Assembly (NCBI RefSeq): GCF_001580545.1
Contig: NZ_LRBG01000039.1
Span: 744,001 to 808,000, forward strand
From: Paraburkholderia monticola
Lineage (GTDB): Bacteria > Pseudomonadota > Gammaproteobacteria > Burkholderiales > Burkholderiaceae
DNA: 64,000 nucleotides
Reading direction: 5' to 3'
Shown: positions 15,921 through 24,266 of the stretch, piece after piece
How the letters are laid out: every line of letters starts with the position of its first letter
How positions within the stretch are numbered: position 1 is the stretch's first letter
The notes under the pieces: generated by a model
The model's database searches: none
What the model was told of the DNA's origin: nothing
What the model saw: only the letters and a program-made list of their open reading frames with translations
Program-made: the position numbers and the translations under genes

Positions 15921-17549
15921 TTATTGCCCCGGCAAACCGGTCACGGCAGTCGACGTGGCCGGCAACGTCGGTACGAGGTCCGCTCCCGCGGCGTTCTTGA
16001 TCGTGCTGTTGGTGAAGGTCCAGTTGCCCGCGTTGGCGATCGAGCCGGCGCCCACCGAGGTGCCCGACGATTTGACCGCCGTGATGTTCACGTTGTTGAA
16101 CGTGAAGTTGGTAAACCGGCCCTTCTCCGCTTCACCCGCGATCGTGTAGCCCGCCACGCTAAATACCGCGCTCTCGACGTGCTTCATCGTGATGTTCTCG
16201 AACTTGAAGTTGCGGAAGATCGGATAGCCGTCCGACGGGTTGGCGGGCATCACGAGAATCGACGGCCAGTACGGCGGTTCCACATACGTCGTGCCGAACG
16301 TGGTCGGCACCGTGCCGCCGGCCGGCCAGTTCTCGTTGCCTTGCATGAAGTAGTACGCGTCGTCGACGTTGATGTCGTGGATATAGACGTTTTCCATCGT
16401 GCCGCCCCGCGTCGGTGCGGATTTGAACACGAACACACTGTAGACAGCCGGCCCCCCCGTCTTGTAGCCGACGTTGCTGTTGATCTGCCCGGTCAGCGGC
16501 GAAACCTGGATGTTCGACACCTCGATATTGTTCGCGCCGCCCGACGTTTCGCTGCCGATCGTAAACGCCGTCGCGCCGGCCCGCACCGTGGAGTTGCGGA
16601 TCACGACGTTCGCGGTCGGCTTGTTCACGCGCAGCCCGTCGCCGTCACGGCCCGACTTGATGACGAAGCCATCGTCGTTCGCGACGATATCTGCGTTCTC
16701 GACCAGAATGTTCGTCGACGAGTCCATGTCGATGCCGTCGGTACTCGGCATGATGCCGGTCGTGGGCGTCGGGAAGTTGTAGACCTTGACGCCGTCGAGA
16801 TGCAACTGGTCCGAATAGCACAGGTGGATGGTCCAGAACGGCGAGTTCTGCACCGTCACGTCCTTGATCGTGACGTTGGTCGACTCGTACGTTTCGATAC
16901 CGCGCGGCCGCTGCTCGTCCCAGTTGAGCGCCCAGCCGACGTTCAGCGTCGAATGGAACGTCGTGCCATCGGCGTAGTAGTGCGACCACCACGATTGCCC
17001 GTTGCCGTCGATCACGCCCTTGCCGGTGATCGTCACATTGCTGGCGTTGCGCACGTTGATGATCGCGGATGCCCAGTTCATCTCGATGCCCTGCACGCGG
17101 GTCGGCACCTGCGGATACAGCGAAAGGCCATCAGGATAGAAACCGTTCGTCGCGCCGGACGCGATGGTGGTTTCGATGTTCCACCATGTTTGCGCCTGGA
17201 TGGCCTTCAGCGTCACGCCTGCGTCGATCTGCAAGGTCGTATCCGATCCGACGAACAGTGCGCCGGTCATGAACGTGCCCTGCGGAAACACGACCGTCCC
17301 CTTCGCGGCGCTCGCGGCATTCAGTGCTTTCTGGATTGCCGCTGTGTCGTCGGTCGAACCGTCGCCTTTGGCGCCGAAGTCCGCGACGTTGAACGTCGTG
17401 TTGACGCTCGGTGAAGAGGCTGGCGTGGCCGGCGTCGCCGACGCGGGATTGGCCGCCGCGGCGTCGGAATTACTGCTCGACATCCCACCCCCGCCACAGC
17501 CCGCCAATGTCATGCATGCCAGTGCAATCGCCAACAATCCCGTCTTCAT
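15921..17549 (-). CDS. Lipoprotein glycoside hydrolase family 28 (exo-polygalacturonase-like)
   Basis: This 542-residue pectin-degrading enzyme is predicted to be anchored as a lipoprotein: signal MKTGLLAIALACMTLAGC with the lipidated Cys18, then a Gly/Ser/Ala/Pro-rich linker to residue ~50. The right-handed beta-helix opens with FNVADFGAKGDGSTDDTAAIQ. GH28 catalytic aspartates are in STDGIDMDS (269-277) and NDDGFVIKSGRDGDG (291-305). The RGIETYESTNV...SPFWTIH strand is present. The later motif is IGSETSGG, as in exo-acting and oligogalacturonide enzymes, instead of the GHG of endo-enzymes. It likely releases monomers or short oligomers from pectin fragments at the cell surface. Upstream is about 280 bases of AT-rich DNA likely holding its promoter. 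Confidence 0.87.
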   Translation of the reverse strand: MKTGLLAIALACMTLAGCGGGGMSSSNSDAAAANPASATPATPASSPSVNTTFNVADFGAKGDGSTDDTAAIQKALNAASAAKGTVVFPQGTFMTGALFVGSDTTLQIDAGVTLKAIQAQTWWNIETTIASGATNGFYPDGLSLYPQVPTRVQGIEMNWASAIINVRNASNVTITGKGVIDGNGQSWWSHYYADGTTFHSTLNVGWALNWDEQRPRGIETYESTNVTIKDVTVQNSPFWTIHLCYSDQLHLDGVKVYNFPTPTTGIMPSTDGIDMDSSTNILVENADIVANDDGFVIKSGRDGDGLRVNKPTANVVIRNSTVRAGATAFTIGSETSGGANNIEVSNIQVSPLTGQINSNVGYKTGGPAVYSVFVFKSAPTRGGTMENVYIHDINVDDAYYFMQGNENWPAGGTVPTTFGTTYVEPPYWPSILVMPANPSDGYPIFRNFKFENITMKHVESAVFSVAGYTIAGEAEKGRFTNFTFNNVNITAVKSSGTSVGAGSIANAGNWTFTNSTIKNAAGADLVPTLPATSTAVTGLPGQ

Positions 17550-17835
17550 GTCCCCTCCAGTGGTTTCAAATTACGACCGAAATTTATGTTGTAGGCATTC
17601 TCTTCATTGGTGGGATGTCATACAAGATGGTTTACCCTTGTCTAACAGAGTAATAACGAGAAATTACGACTTCGACGTTTATTACTCAATGTTACGTCTC
17701 ACATACTGAATAATTCTGTGAATTATCTGTGAATCGCGCAATGTAACTTCTACATTCTCCGAGCAATTCTTACTGCGTTTTTGAAATGTAATAAGACATC
17801 GTATAACTTGGGTGGTTCTATCTCTCCTGCAAACG

Positions 17836-17880
17836 CAAAAATCCCCGGTTGCCGCCGCACTGCGACGACAACCGGGGATT
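17836..17880 (-). terminator. Terminator of the leftward MFS/dehydrogenase/dehydroquinase operon
   Basis: A 12-bp perfect stem (AATCCCCGGTTG / CAACCGGGGATT) around a 17-base loop. Read leftward it is followed by five T. It lies about 50 bases past the MFS gene stop. Confidence 0.85.
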
Positions 17881-17928
17881 CGAAGGGAACTGCGACCGTC
17901 AGATCAAAAAACAGCTCAGCGGCAAGAC

Positions 17929-19293
17929 TCAATCCACCAGCACGATCCGCTTGATATCGCCGACGATGAAGATGTACGACAGCGCGCCGATCAACGCGAT
18001 CACACCGATGAACACCAGCGCGCCCACGAACGAACCGGTCGCCGCGACGATCAGGCCGACGACGAGCGGCGTCACGATACCCGCCAGGTTCGCGGCGAAG
18101 TTGAAGATGCCGCCGGTCACGCCGAGCAGACCCTCGGGCGCGATATCCGACACCAGCGTCCAGCCCAGCGCGGCCATGCCCTGCGCGAAGAACGCCACCG
18201 ACAGGATCGCGATCACCACTACGTTGCTTTCGACATAGTTGGCGAGAATGATCGTCGACGCGAGCAGCAGGCCGGCGATGATCGGCAGCTTGCGCGCGAT
18301 GTTCGGCGACTTGCCACGGCGCAGCAGCCAGTCGGAGAACACGCCGCCGAACATCACGCCGATCGACGCCGCGATGAACGGCATGATCGCGAAGGAGCCG
18401 ATCTTCAGCCATGCCATATGACGCTCGGTGGCGAGATACGTCGGGAACCACGTGAGGAAGAACACCAGCGTCGAATTGCCCGCGAACTGGCCGAGGCAAA
18501 TGCCGGTCAGCTGACGATGCTTGAGCAGCCGGCCAATGGTGCGCCATTCGAAGCCGCTCTTCTTCGCCGCAGGATCGGCCGCAGCCGCGGCATCCTTGTT
18601 GCGGTGCGTAAGACCGCCGCCCGCCTCGATATAGTCGAGCTCTTCCTGATTCGCCGACGGATGATCGCGCGGCTCGCGATACAGCAGCCACCACACCACG
18701 CCAAACGCGATACCGACGCCGCCGACCACGAGGAACAGCGAGCGCCAGCCGAACGCGCCCATCAGCATGAACAGGAACGGGCTGAAAAACGCGAGACCGA
18801 TATATTCGCCGACCGTGTAGGTGCCGGTGGCCATCGCGCGTTCGCTTTGCGGGAACCATGTCGCGACCACGCGGCTATTGGTCGGAAAGCACGGCGCTTC
18901 CGAAACGCCCAGACCGAGACGGAACGCGAACAGGCCGCCGATGCCGGTCACGAGCCCTTGCGCGAGCGTGCACAGCGACCAGAACGTCATCGACAGGAAG
19001 TACGTGAGCTTGCTGCCGAAGCGGTCGAGAAACAGGCCGCCCGGAATCTGCGCAGCCACATAGCTCCACGAGAACACCGAAAACAGCAGGCCCATCAGCG
19101 CGGCGTTGATGCCGAGCTCCTTCGTCAACTGCGGCGCCGCGATGCCGAGCACGGTGCGGTCGAGATAGTTGATCATCGTGCCGACTGCGAGCAGCGCGAG
19201 AATCTGATAACGGGCTTTCGAACGGCGAGCGGTGCTCGCCGTCTTGCTCTGCGCGGACGAGCCCGCGGAACTGGATTGGAACGATTGCGGCAT
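17929..19293 (-). CDS. MFS transporter, anion:cation symporter type, probable quinate/shikimate uptake
   Basis: This 454-residue inner-membrane symporter has 12 predicted helices and the ACS-family signature regions ALLAVGTMINYLDRTVLGIAAP near residue 35, FLDRFGSKLTYFLSMTFWSLC and FRLGLGVSEAPCFPTNSRVV. A charged loop around 225-265 separates the two halves. The ATG at 19293 is preceded by AGGAGACAAGG; a longer in-frame extension is arginine-rich noise. It is the last gene of a leftward set behind the dehydrogenase and dehydroquinase genes, so import of quinate or shikimate as the anion is the most likely role. Close relatives also carry galactonate, glucarate or phthalate. Confidence 0.87.
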   Translation of the reverse strand: MPQSFQSSSAGSSAQSKTASTARRSKARYQILALLAVGTMINYLDRTVLGIAAPQLTKELGINAALMGLLFSVFSWSYVAAQIPGGLFLDRFGSKLTYFLSMTFWSLCTLAQGLVTGIGGLFAFRLGLGVSEAPCFPTNSRVVATWFPQSERAMATGTYTVGEYIGLAFFSPFLFMLMGAFGWRSLFLVVGGVGIAFGVVWWLLYREPRDHPSANQEELDYIEAGGGLTHRNKDAAAAADPAAKKSGFEWRTIGRLLKHRQLTGICLGQFAGNSTLVFFLTWFPTYLATERHMAWLKIGSFAIMPFIAASIGVMFGGVFSDWLLRRGKSPNIARKLPIIAGLLLASTIILANYVESNVVVIAILSVAFFAQGMAALGWTLVSDIAPEGLLGVTGGIFNFAANLAGIVTPLVVGLIVAATGSFVGALVFIGVIALIGALSYIFIVGDIKRIVLVD

Positions 19294-19343
19294 GTGGTCC
19301 TTGTCTCCTCGATCAGCTTGTGTGCCGGTCTTTACGCGGCCGG

Positions 19344-20270
19344 TTAGCGTTGCAACAGCGATTGAAAGTGGGTATAGACGCGCTCGGCGTCCGGCTCGAG
19401 GCCCGTGAAAATGCGCATGGCATCGACCGCCTGGTAGACCGCCATGCCGCCGCCGCTCAGCGTGCGGCAACCGAGGGCCTCGGCCGCCTGCAACAGCGCG
19501 GTGCGGATCGGGAAATAGACGATGTCGGCGACCCACAAGTCGCGGTGCAGCAATTCAACCGGCAGCGGCAGGCCAGGCAGTTTCGCCATGCCGGTCGGCG
19601 TCGCGTGAATCAGGCCTTGCGCGGCCGCCAGCGATTCACCAAGCGAGGTGCCGGCGCTGACCTTGGCTTTAGGGAAGCGCTGCTGCAGTTCGTCGGCGAG
19701 CGACTGCGCCCGGGCGGCATCGACGTCGAACAGCGTCAGCGACTGCGCGCCCATATTCAGCGCCGCGTGCGCGACCGCCGCGCCCGCGCCGCCCGCGCCG
19801 AGCTGCACGACGCGCTCCAGCGATACGTCCGGCAGGCCGCGCTGGAACGCGCGCGCGAAGCCGGACCAGTCGGTGTTATGGCCGATCCGCTTGCCGTCCT
19901 TGAACAGCACCGTGTTGACGGCGCCGAGCGCGCGGGCATCGTCGGACAATTCGTCGAGCAGCGGAATCACCGCCTGCTTGCACGGATAGGTGATGTTCAG
20001 GCCGTTGTAGCCCATCCGTTCGGCCGCCGTCAGCAATTCCGGCAGCGCGGTGGTGTCGAGCTTCTGCGCATCGAGATCGATCCGCCGATACACATAATGC
20101 AAACCGAGCTTGCTGCCCTCTTCCTCGTGCATCGCGGGCGTCAGCGAGCCGCCGATGCCCGAGCCGATCAGGCCGACCAGAAAGGAGTCGGGCGTGGCCC
20201 GCAGGCTCGCTTGCGCATTCGCCAACGCCGCGATCTGCGCGTCGGTCCGGGTATTTACTTGAGTGTTCAT
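19344..20270 (-). CDS. aroE: Quinate/shikimate dehydrogenase (QsuD-like, catabolic AroE paralogue)
   Basis: This 308-residue enzyme should oxidise quinate to 3-dehydroquinate and shikimate to 3-dehydroshikimate. Substrate-site residues include S42 and T44 (GGSLTPAMHE), catalytic K98 (NITYPCKQ) and D134 (NTDWSGF). The nucleotide loop is GAGGAGAA (158-165), followed by an acidic FDVDAARA at the end of the second strand. Aspartate there favours NAD over NADP, as in QsuD of Corynebacterium, with which the whole sequence (GSGIGGSLTPAMHEEEG, AVDAMRIFTGLEPD) agrees well. The biosynthetic AroE is usually NADP-linked and elsewhere. Its start overlaps the dehydroquinase stop by 4 bases (translational coupling). 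Confidence 0.87.
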   Translation of the reverse strand: MNTQVNTRTDAQIAALANAQASLRATPDSFLVGLIGSGIGGSLTPAMHEEEGSKLGLHYVYRRIDLDAQKLDTTALPELLTAAERMGYNGLNITYPCKQAVIPLLDELSDDARALGAVNTVLFKDGKRIGHNTDWSGFARAFQRGLPDVSLERVVQLGAGGAGAAVAHAALNMGAQSLTLFDVDAARAQSLADELQQRFPKAKVSAGTSLGESLAAAQGLIHATPTGMAKLPGLPLPVELLHRDLWVADIVYFPIRTALLQAAEALGCRTLSGGGMAVYQAVDAMRIFTGLEPDAERVYTHFQSLLQR

Positions 20271-20722
20271 TTCGCCGCCCTATTCTTAAGAATCGTCGCC
20301 ATCCGTTCCAGCGCGAGCACATAGCCCTGCGTGCCGCAGCCGATGATGATCGCGTCCGCTACCGCCGACACGTACGAGTGATGCCGGAATGCTTCGCGCC
20401 GATGCACGTTCGAGATGTGCACCTCGATGACGGGCTTCTCGATCGCCGTCAGCGCGTCGGCGATCGCGACCGAGGTGTGGGTGTACGCGGCCGGATTGAT
20501 CACGATGCCGTCGACCTTGGTGCGGGCCGCGTGCAGCCAGTCGATCAGTTGATGCTCGGCGTTCGACTGGCAGAAGTCGATCGCGAGGCCGAGGCGCTCG
20601 CCCGCGTCGCGGCACAGCTTCGCCACGTCGTCGAGCGTTTCCGAGCCATAGAAGGCCGGCTCGCGCGTGCCGAGCAGATTGAGGTTCGGTCCGTTCAGGA
20701 CCAGTACGGAGGCAAAGCTCAT
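20267..20722 (-). CDS. aroQ: Type II 3-dehydroquinate dehydratase
   Basis: This 151-residue enzyme dehydrates 3-dehydroquinate to 3-dehydroshikimate and in the family assembles as a dodecamer. The family opening LVLNGPNLNLLGTREP is followed by the tyrosine in FYGSETLDD. SNAEHQLIDWLHAA, INPAAYTHTSVAI and HISNVHRREAFRHHS (catalytic histidine) are all intact. Length is normal. It is the first gene of the leftward catabolic set, overlapping the dehydrogenase by ATGA. Its setting between quinate dehydrogenase and QuiC genes indicates a degradative rather than biosynthetic copy. Confidence 0.93.
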   Translation of the reverse strand: MSFASVLVLNGPNLNLLGTREPAFYGSETLDDVAKLCRDAGERLGLAIDFCQSNAEHQLIDWLHAARTKVDGIVINPAAYTHTSVAIADALTAIEKPVIEVHISNVHRREAFRHHSYVSAVADAIIIGCGTQGYVLALERMATILKNRAAK

Positions 20723-20838
20723 GACAACGACTCCCGCAAAATAAGGCGCGACTCGAACCGCGGCACTCGCGGCGGCTTTTCGACGCGTAGCGAAGTGTGC
20801 GCCGATCGGCCGTTTCCGTCATTCGGGGTTTCTACGAA

Positions 20839-20866
20839 TTTGTACCATCTAGTTAGTTTGTATAGA
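20839..20866 (+). promoter_or_regulatory. Candidate sigma-70 promoter for quiC
   Basis: TTTGTA and TATAGA are separated by 16 bases in the otherwise GC-rich 319-bp region between aroQ and quiC. The AT-rich patch also holds repeated TACAAA half sites on the other strand, so a regulator may bind here. Pattern match only. Confidence 0.35.
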
Positions 20867-21041
20867 CTGTCGAAACTCCCGGCTAGTGTGGGGTATTCTG
20901 GTCTGCGTCTTGCTGCAGCGCGTAACGAAGTGGCTCATTTTGCGCATTGCAACAAGCCCTGCAAGCCGCGCCCACAGGCGCACCGCAGCGGTTTGTCTCG
21001 TCATTTTTCCGTCGTTTTGTCCGTTTTTGCAGGAGTCGTTC

Positions 21042-22934
21042 ATGCAACGTTCGATTGCCACCGTGTCCATTAGCGGCACCCTCGTCGAGAAGCTGAGCGC
21101 GATCCGCGCGGCGGGCTTCGAAGGCGTCGAAATCTTCGAGAACGACCTGCTGTATTTCGACGGCTCGCCCGCCGACGTGCGCCGCATCGCCGAGGACCTC
21201 GGCCTGAAGATCATGCTGTTCCAGCCGTTTCGCGATTTCGACGGCGTCAGTCCCGAGCGGCTCGAGCGCAATCTCGACCGTGCGAAGCGTAAGTTCGACG
21301 TCATGCACGAACTCGGCACGGACCGCATCCTCGTATGCAGCAACGTGTCGCCGGACACGATCTGCGACGACTCACTGATGATCGACCAGCTCGGCGCGCT
21401 GGCGCGCGCCGCCGAGGCGGCCGGCGTGATCGCCGGGTACGAGGCGCTTGCATGGGGCAAGCACGTGAAAACCTACCGCCACGCGTGGAAGCTCGTCGAC
21501 GCGGTGAACCATCCGAGCCTCGGGCTCGTGCTCGACAGCTTTCATACGCTGTCGCTGAACGACACGCCCGACGCGATCGCCGACATTCCGGGCGAGCGCA
21601 TCGCGTTCGTGCAGATCGCGGACGCGCCGAAGCTCGCGATGGACGTGCTCGAGTGGAGCCGCCACTACCGCTGCTTTCCCGGCCAGGGCGACTTCGATCT
21701 CGCGAACTTCACCGCGCAGGTCGTCAAAGCCGGCTACAAGGGCCCGCTTTCGCTGGAAATCTTCAACGACGGCTTTCGCGCCGCCCCCACCACGATCACG
21801 GCGGCCGATGGCCATCGCTCGCTGCTGTTCCTCGAAGAGCAAACCCGCGCGCTGCTCGAAGCACAACAGCAGCCGCAGAAGACCACGAGCGACCTGTACC
21901 GCTCGCCCGCCGCGCCCGCGCACGTCGGCTATCAGTTCCTCGAATTCGCGGTCGATCACACGACCCGCGCGCAACTCGCCGACTGGCTCGGCAGGCTGCG
22001 CTTCCGCCAGGCCGGCGAGCACCGCTCGAAGGACGTGACGCTGTATCAGCACGGCGCGGCGTCGATCGTGCTGAACGCCGAGCCCGATTCGTTCGCCAAC
22101 GCGTTTTTCCAGCAGCATGGTTTGTCGCTGTGCGCGTCGGCGTTTCGGGTCGATAACGCGAGCCATGCGTTCGAGCGCGCGGCCGGCTTCGGCTACGCGC
22201 CGTTCTCCGGCCAGATCGGGCCCAACGAGCGGGTGCTGCCCGCCGTGCAGGCCCCCGACAGCAGCCTCAACTATTTCGTCGACGAGACGCCGGATCAGCC
22301 CACGCTATTCGAAGCCGATTTCGTGCTCACCGACGTCAACGGACCTACCGAGGTAGGACCGCTCGAGCGCATCGACCACGTGTGTCTGTCGGTGCCGGCG
22401 AACGCGCTCGACACGTGGGTGCTGTTTCTGCGCACCGCGCTCGGCTTCCTGGCCGAACCGGGTGTGCTCGTGCCCGACCCGTACGGCCTCGTGCGCAGCC
22501 GCGCGCTGCGCAGCGCCGACGGCTCGGTGCGGATCGCATTGAACGCATCGGTGGATCGCCATACGGCGGTCGCCGAGGCGCTGCACACGTATCACGGCTC
22601 CGGCCTGAACCACGTTGCGTTCAGCACCGGCGACATCTTCAGCGCGATCCCCGAGTTCGTCGCGGACGGTGTGCCGATCCTGCGCATTCCACGCAATTAC
22701 TACGACGACCTCGCGGCACGCTACGCGCTGTCCGACACGCTGCTCGAAGCCATGCGCGCGAACAATATCCTGTACGACCGCGACGAGCGCGGCGGCGAGT
22801 TTTTTCACGCTTACACGGAGCAACTCGACCAGCGCTTCTTCCTCGAGATCGTCGAGCGGCGCGGCGGCTATGACGGCTATGGCGCGGCCAATGCGGCGGT
22901 GCGGCTCGCCGCGCAGGCGCAGCGGCGCAAGTAA
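21042..22934 (+). CDS. quiC: 3-dehydroshikimate dehydratase fused to a VOC/HPPD-like domain (QuiC)
   Basis: This 630-residue two-domain protein converts 3-dehydroshikimate to protocatechuate. The N-terminal sugar-phosphate-isomerase-like barrel carries the metal ligands E134 (AGYEALAWG), D165 with H168 (LVLDSFHTL), Q191 (FVQIADAP) and E239 (LSLEIFND), at the same numbering I recall for Pseudomonas putida QuiC. From about residue 290 a two-module vicinal-oxygen-chelate part begins (HVGYQFLEFAV), with HVCLSVPAN, HVAFSTGD and FFLEIVERRGGYDGYG giving a 2-His-1-Glu site like hydroxyphenylpyruvate dioxygenase. The role of that half is less clear. AGGAG at 21031 supports the ATG at 21042. It is divergent from the aroQ-aroE-MFS set and completes the quinate-to-protocatechuate path. 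Confidence 0.92.
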   Translation: MQRSIATVSISGTLVEKLSAIRAAGFEGVEIFENDLLYFDGSPADVRRIAEDLGLKIMLFQPFRDFDGVSPERLERNLDRAKRKFDVMHELGTDRILVCSNVSPDTICDDSLMIDQLGALARAAEAAGVIAGYEALAWGKHVKTYRHAWKLVDAVNHPSLGLVLDSFHTLSLNDTPDAIADIPGERIAFVQIADAPKLAMDVLEWSRHYRCFPGQGDFDLANFTAQVVKAGYKGPLSLEIFNDGFRAAPTTITAADGHRSLLFLEEQTRALLEAQQQPQKTTSDLYRSPAAPAHVGYQFLEFAVDHTTRAQLADWLGRLRFRQAGEHRSKDVTLYQHGAASIVLNAEPDSFANAFFQQHGLSLCASAFRVDNASHAFERAAGFGYAPFSGQIGPNERVLPAVQAPDSSLNYFVDETPDQPTLFEADFVLTDVNGPTEVGPLERIDHVCLSVPANALDTWVLFLRTALGFLAEPGVLVPDPYGLVRSRALRSADGSVRIALNASVDRHTAVAEALHTYHGSGLNHVAFSTGDIFSAIPEFVADGVPILRIPRNYYDDLAARYALSDTLLEAMRANNILYDRDERGGEFFHAYTEQLDQRFFLEIVERRGGYDGYGAANAAVRLAAQAQRRK

Positions 22935-23102
22935 GGCGCACACACCGAGGTTCGACGGCGGCGTCTTTCGTGCGAAGTCGCCGCGTCGACACGAATCTCG
23001 TCTTTCCAGGCACGCGGACTGCGTCTCCGAACGGGGCAGGTTCGCCGGGTCGATATAATGGCGCCTGTTTTGCCGAATATCCGAATCAACGCCAGGAGAG
23101 AT

Positions 23103-23435
23103 ATGAAGAAGGTCGCTGCAGTCCTGTCCCTTTCGCTATTGCTCAGCGCTTGCGCGTATTTCCAGAAAGACCCGGATTCCGGCGAACCCGTCGCGGACAC
23201 GACGACGCAGCGTTCCGTCGACGACGTGGTCGCCTGTCTGACGCAGCTGGCCAATCATCACAACGCCGCATTCAAGTCGACCACGATCCCGCAAGGTCAG
23301 ATGCTCGACTTCGGCGACTCGAACATCGTCAAGGTACGCAGCGACAACGGCGCGACGACTTACCGTTTCTATGCGGGCAAGCGTCATGTAAGCAATCTGT
23401 GGATCGAATCGGCAGGCAAAACCTGCGCGCCATAA
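23103..23435 (+). CDS. Small lipoprotein of unknown function
   Basis: This 110-residue protein has a lipoprotein signal (MKKVAAVLSLSLLLSAC, lipidated Cys17). The mature part contains VDDVVACLTQLANHHNAAF and a beta-rich end with KVRSDNGATTYRFYAGKRH and a terminal cysteine, so one disulphide is possible. I do not recognise a named family. GGAGAG precedes the ATG at 23103, and a TATAAT at 23054-23059 may be its -10 element. It lies between quiC and another small gene and has no obvious functional partner. Confidence 0.75.
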   Translation: MKKVAAVLSLSLLLSACAYFQKDPDSGEPVADTTTQRSVDDVVACLTQLANHHNAAFKSTTIPQGQMLDFGDSNIVKVRSDNGATTYRFYAGKRHVSNLWIESAGKTCAP

Positions 23436-23586
23436 GGCTTGGTGGCGCGAAAAGGCGAGGTTCCGGGCGCCGCAATCTGCTCCATTGCAACGTTCATGTC
23501 ACGGTGTTACAGGACAATAGAGTCTTAAGAATCGTTTAAGACTTCGTCCGCATGCTCCCCGGACATGTACACGCGAGGTGCGCTCC

Positions 23587-23841
23587 ATGAACCAGCCCGA
23601 ACCGAATACCAACGAAACACCGGCCAAGCGGCCCACGATCCTGCGCCGTCTGCTGAGCCATCACGAGCTCGCGACGCTGCTGCTGTTGCTGCACGCGCCG
23701 ATCGATGCATCCGCGAAACCGGAAATTCCGCAGCTTTACGAAGCGGGTCTCGTCGAGACCGTTTCGAACGAGGCGGGTACGCCGCATATCCGTCTGACGT
23801 CCGAGGGCAATTCGGTGCTGCGAGGGCTTGGGGTCAAGTAA
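23587..23841 (+). CDS. Small conserved-type protein with winged-helix look
   Basis: This 84-residue cytoplasmic protein has an N-terminal Pro/Asn-rich stretch, then LRRLLSHHELATLLLLLHAP, IPQLYEAGLVETV and IRLTSEGNSVLRGLG. The order helix, helix, LxxAGLVE, strand, LTxEG resembles a small winged-helix module as in MarR-like proteins, but the recognition helix is short. GAGGTG lies upstream of the ATG at 23587. It is followed 24 bases later by a clear terminator. Function is unknown; DNA binding is only a possibility. Confidence 0.65.
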   Translation: MNQPEPNTNETPAKRPTILRRLLSHHELATLLLLLHAPIDASAKPEIPQLYEAGLVETVSNEAGTPHIRLTSEGNSVLRGLGVK

Positions 23842-23865
23842 CGCGTGACTGTCATCACGATGTGA

Positions 23866-23903
23866 GGCCGTGGTAACGATCGACGTTGCCATGGCCTTTT
23901 TCT
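23866..23903 (+). terminator. Intrinsic terminator
   Basis: GGCCGTGGTAACG pairs with CGTTGCCATGGCC through a 5-base loop, with two G-U pairs, followed by TTTTTC. It ends the short gene at 23587-23841. Confidence 0.8.
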
Positions 23904-23919
23904 TTGTCATGCAGCCTTC

Positions 23920-24249
23920 TTACGCCTGCCACACGCCATACCCCACCTCGCGCAACCCGATCGCCAATTCCACTTCCATATCCTGCGCGCCGCGGTAAGG
24001 CATCGGGTTGAACACCTCGTACAGTTCGGGCATCAGCCGCAAGCCGTAGTCGCGCACATAGCGATTCGCCTGAATCCCGGCTTTGTGCCGATCGAAGCGC
24101 AAGTCCGGGTCGAGCCCCGTCATGCCCACGTAGACGCAAGGCTTATCGAACCGATAGTCGGGATTCGCGCGACGAAAGCGCGCCTCGTTCCACACCTTGT
24201 CGTCGAGCGCGACGACGTACACGTAGTAGTGATGCGCGCGACCGGCCAT
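23920..24249 (-). CDS. GIY-YIG superfamily-like small protein
   Basis: This 109-residue protein resembles a stand-alone GIY-YIG nuclease fold. The first strand is HHYYVYVVAL (residues 6-15), the second is CVYVGMTGLDPDLRFDRHKAG (38-58), and a later glutamate lies in ELYEVFN. In true GIY-YIG enzymes the second motif is YIG with an arginine about 8-10 residues on; here YVG and R51 fit. I chose the ATG at 24249 because the conserved part begins right after it. It sits 17 bases downstream of the AraC gene on the same strand. A nuclease role is inferred; the short length could mean a non-catalytic relative. Confidence 0.65.
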   Translation of the reverse strand: MAGRAHHYYVYVVALDDKVWNEARFRRANPDYRFDKPCVYVGMTGLDPDLRFDRHKAGIQANRYVRDYGLRLMPELYEVFNPMPYRGAQDMEVELAIGLREVGYGVWQA

Positions 24250-24266
24250 GACACGTGCGACGCCGC

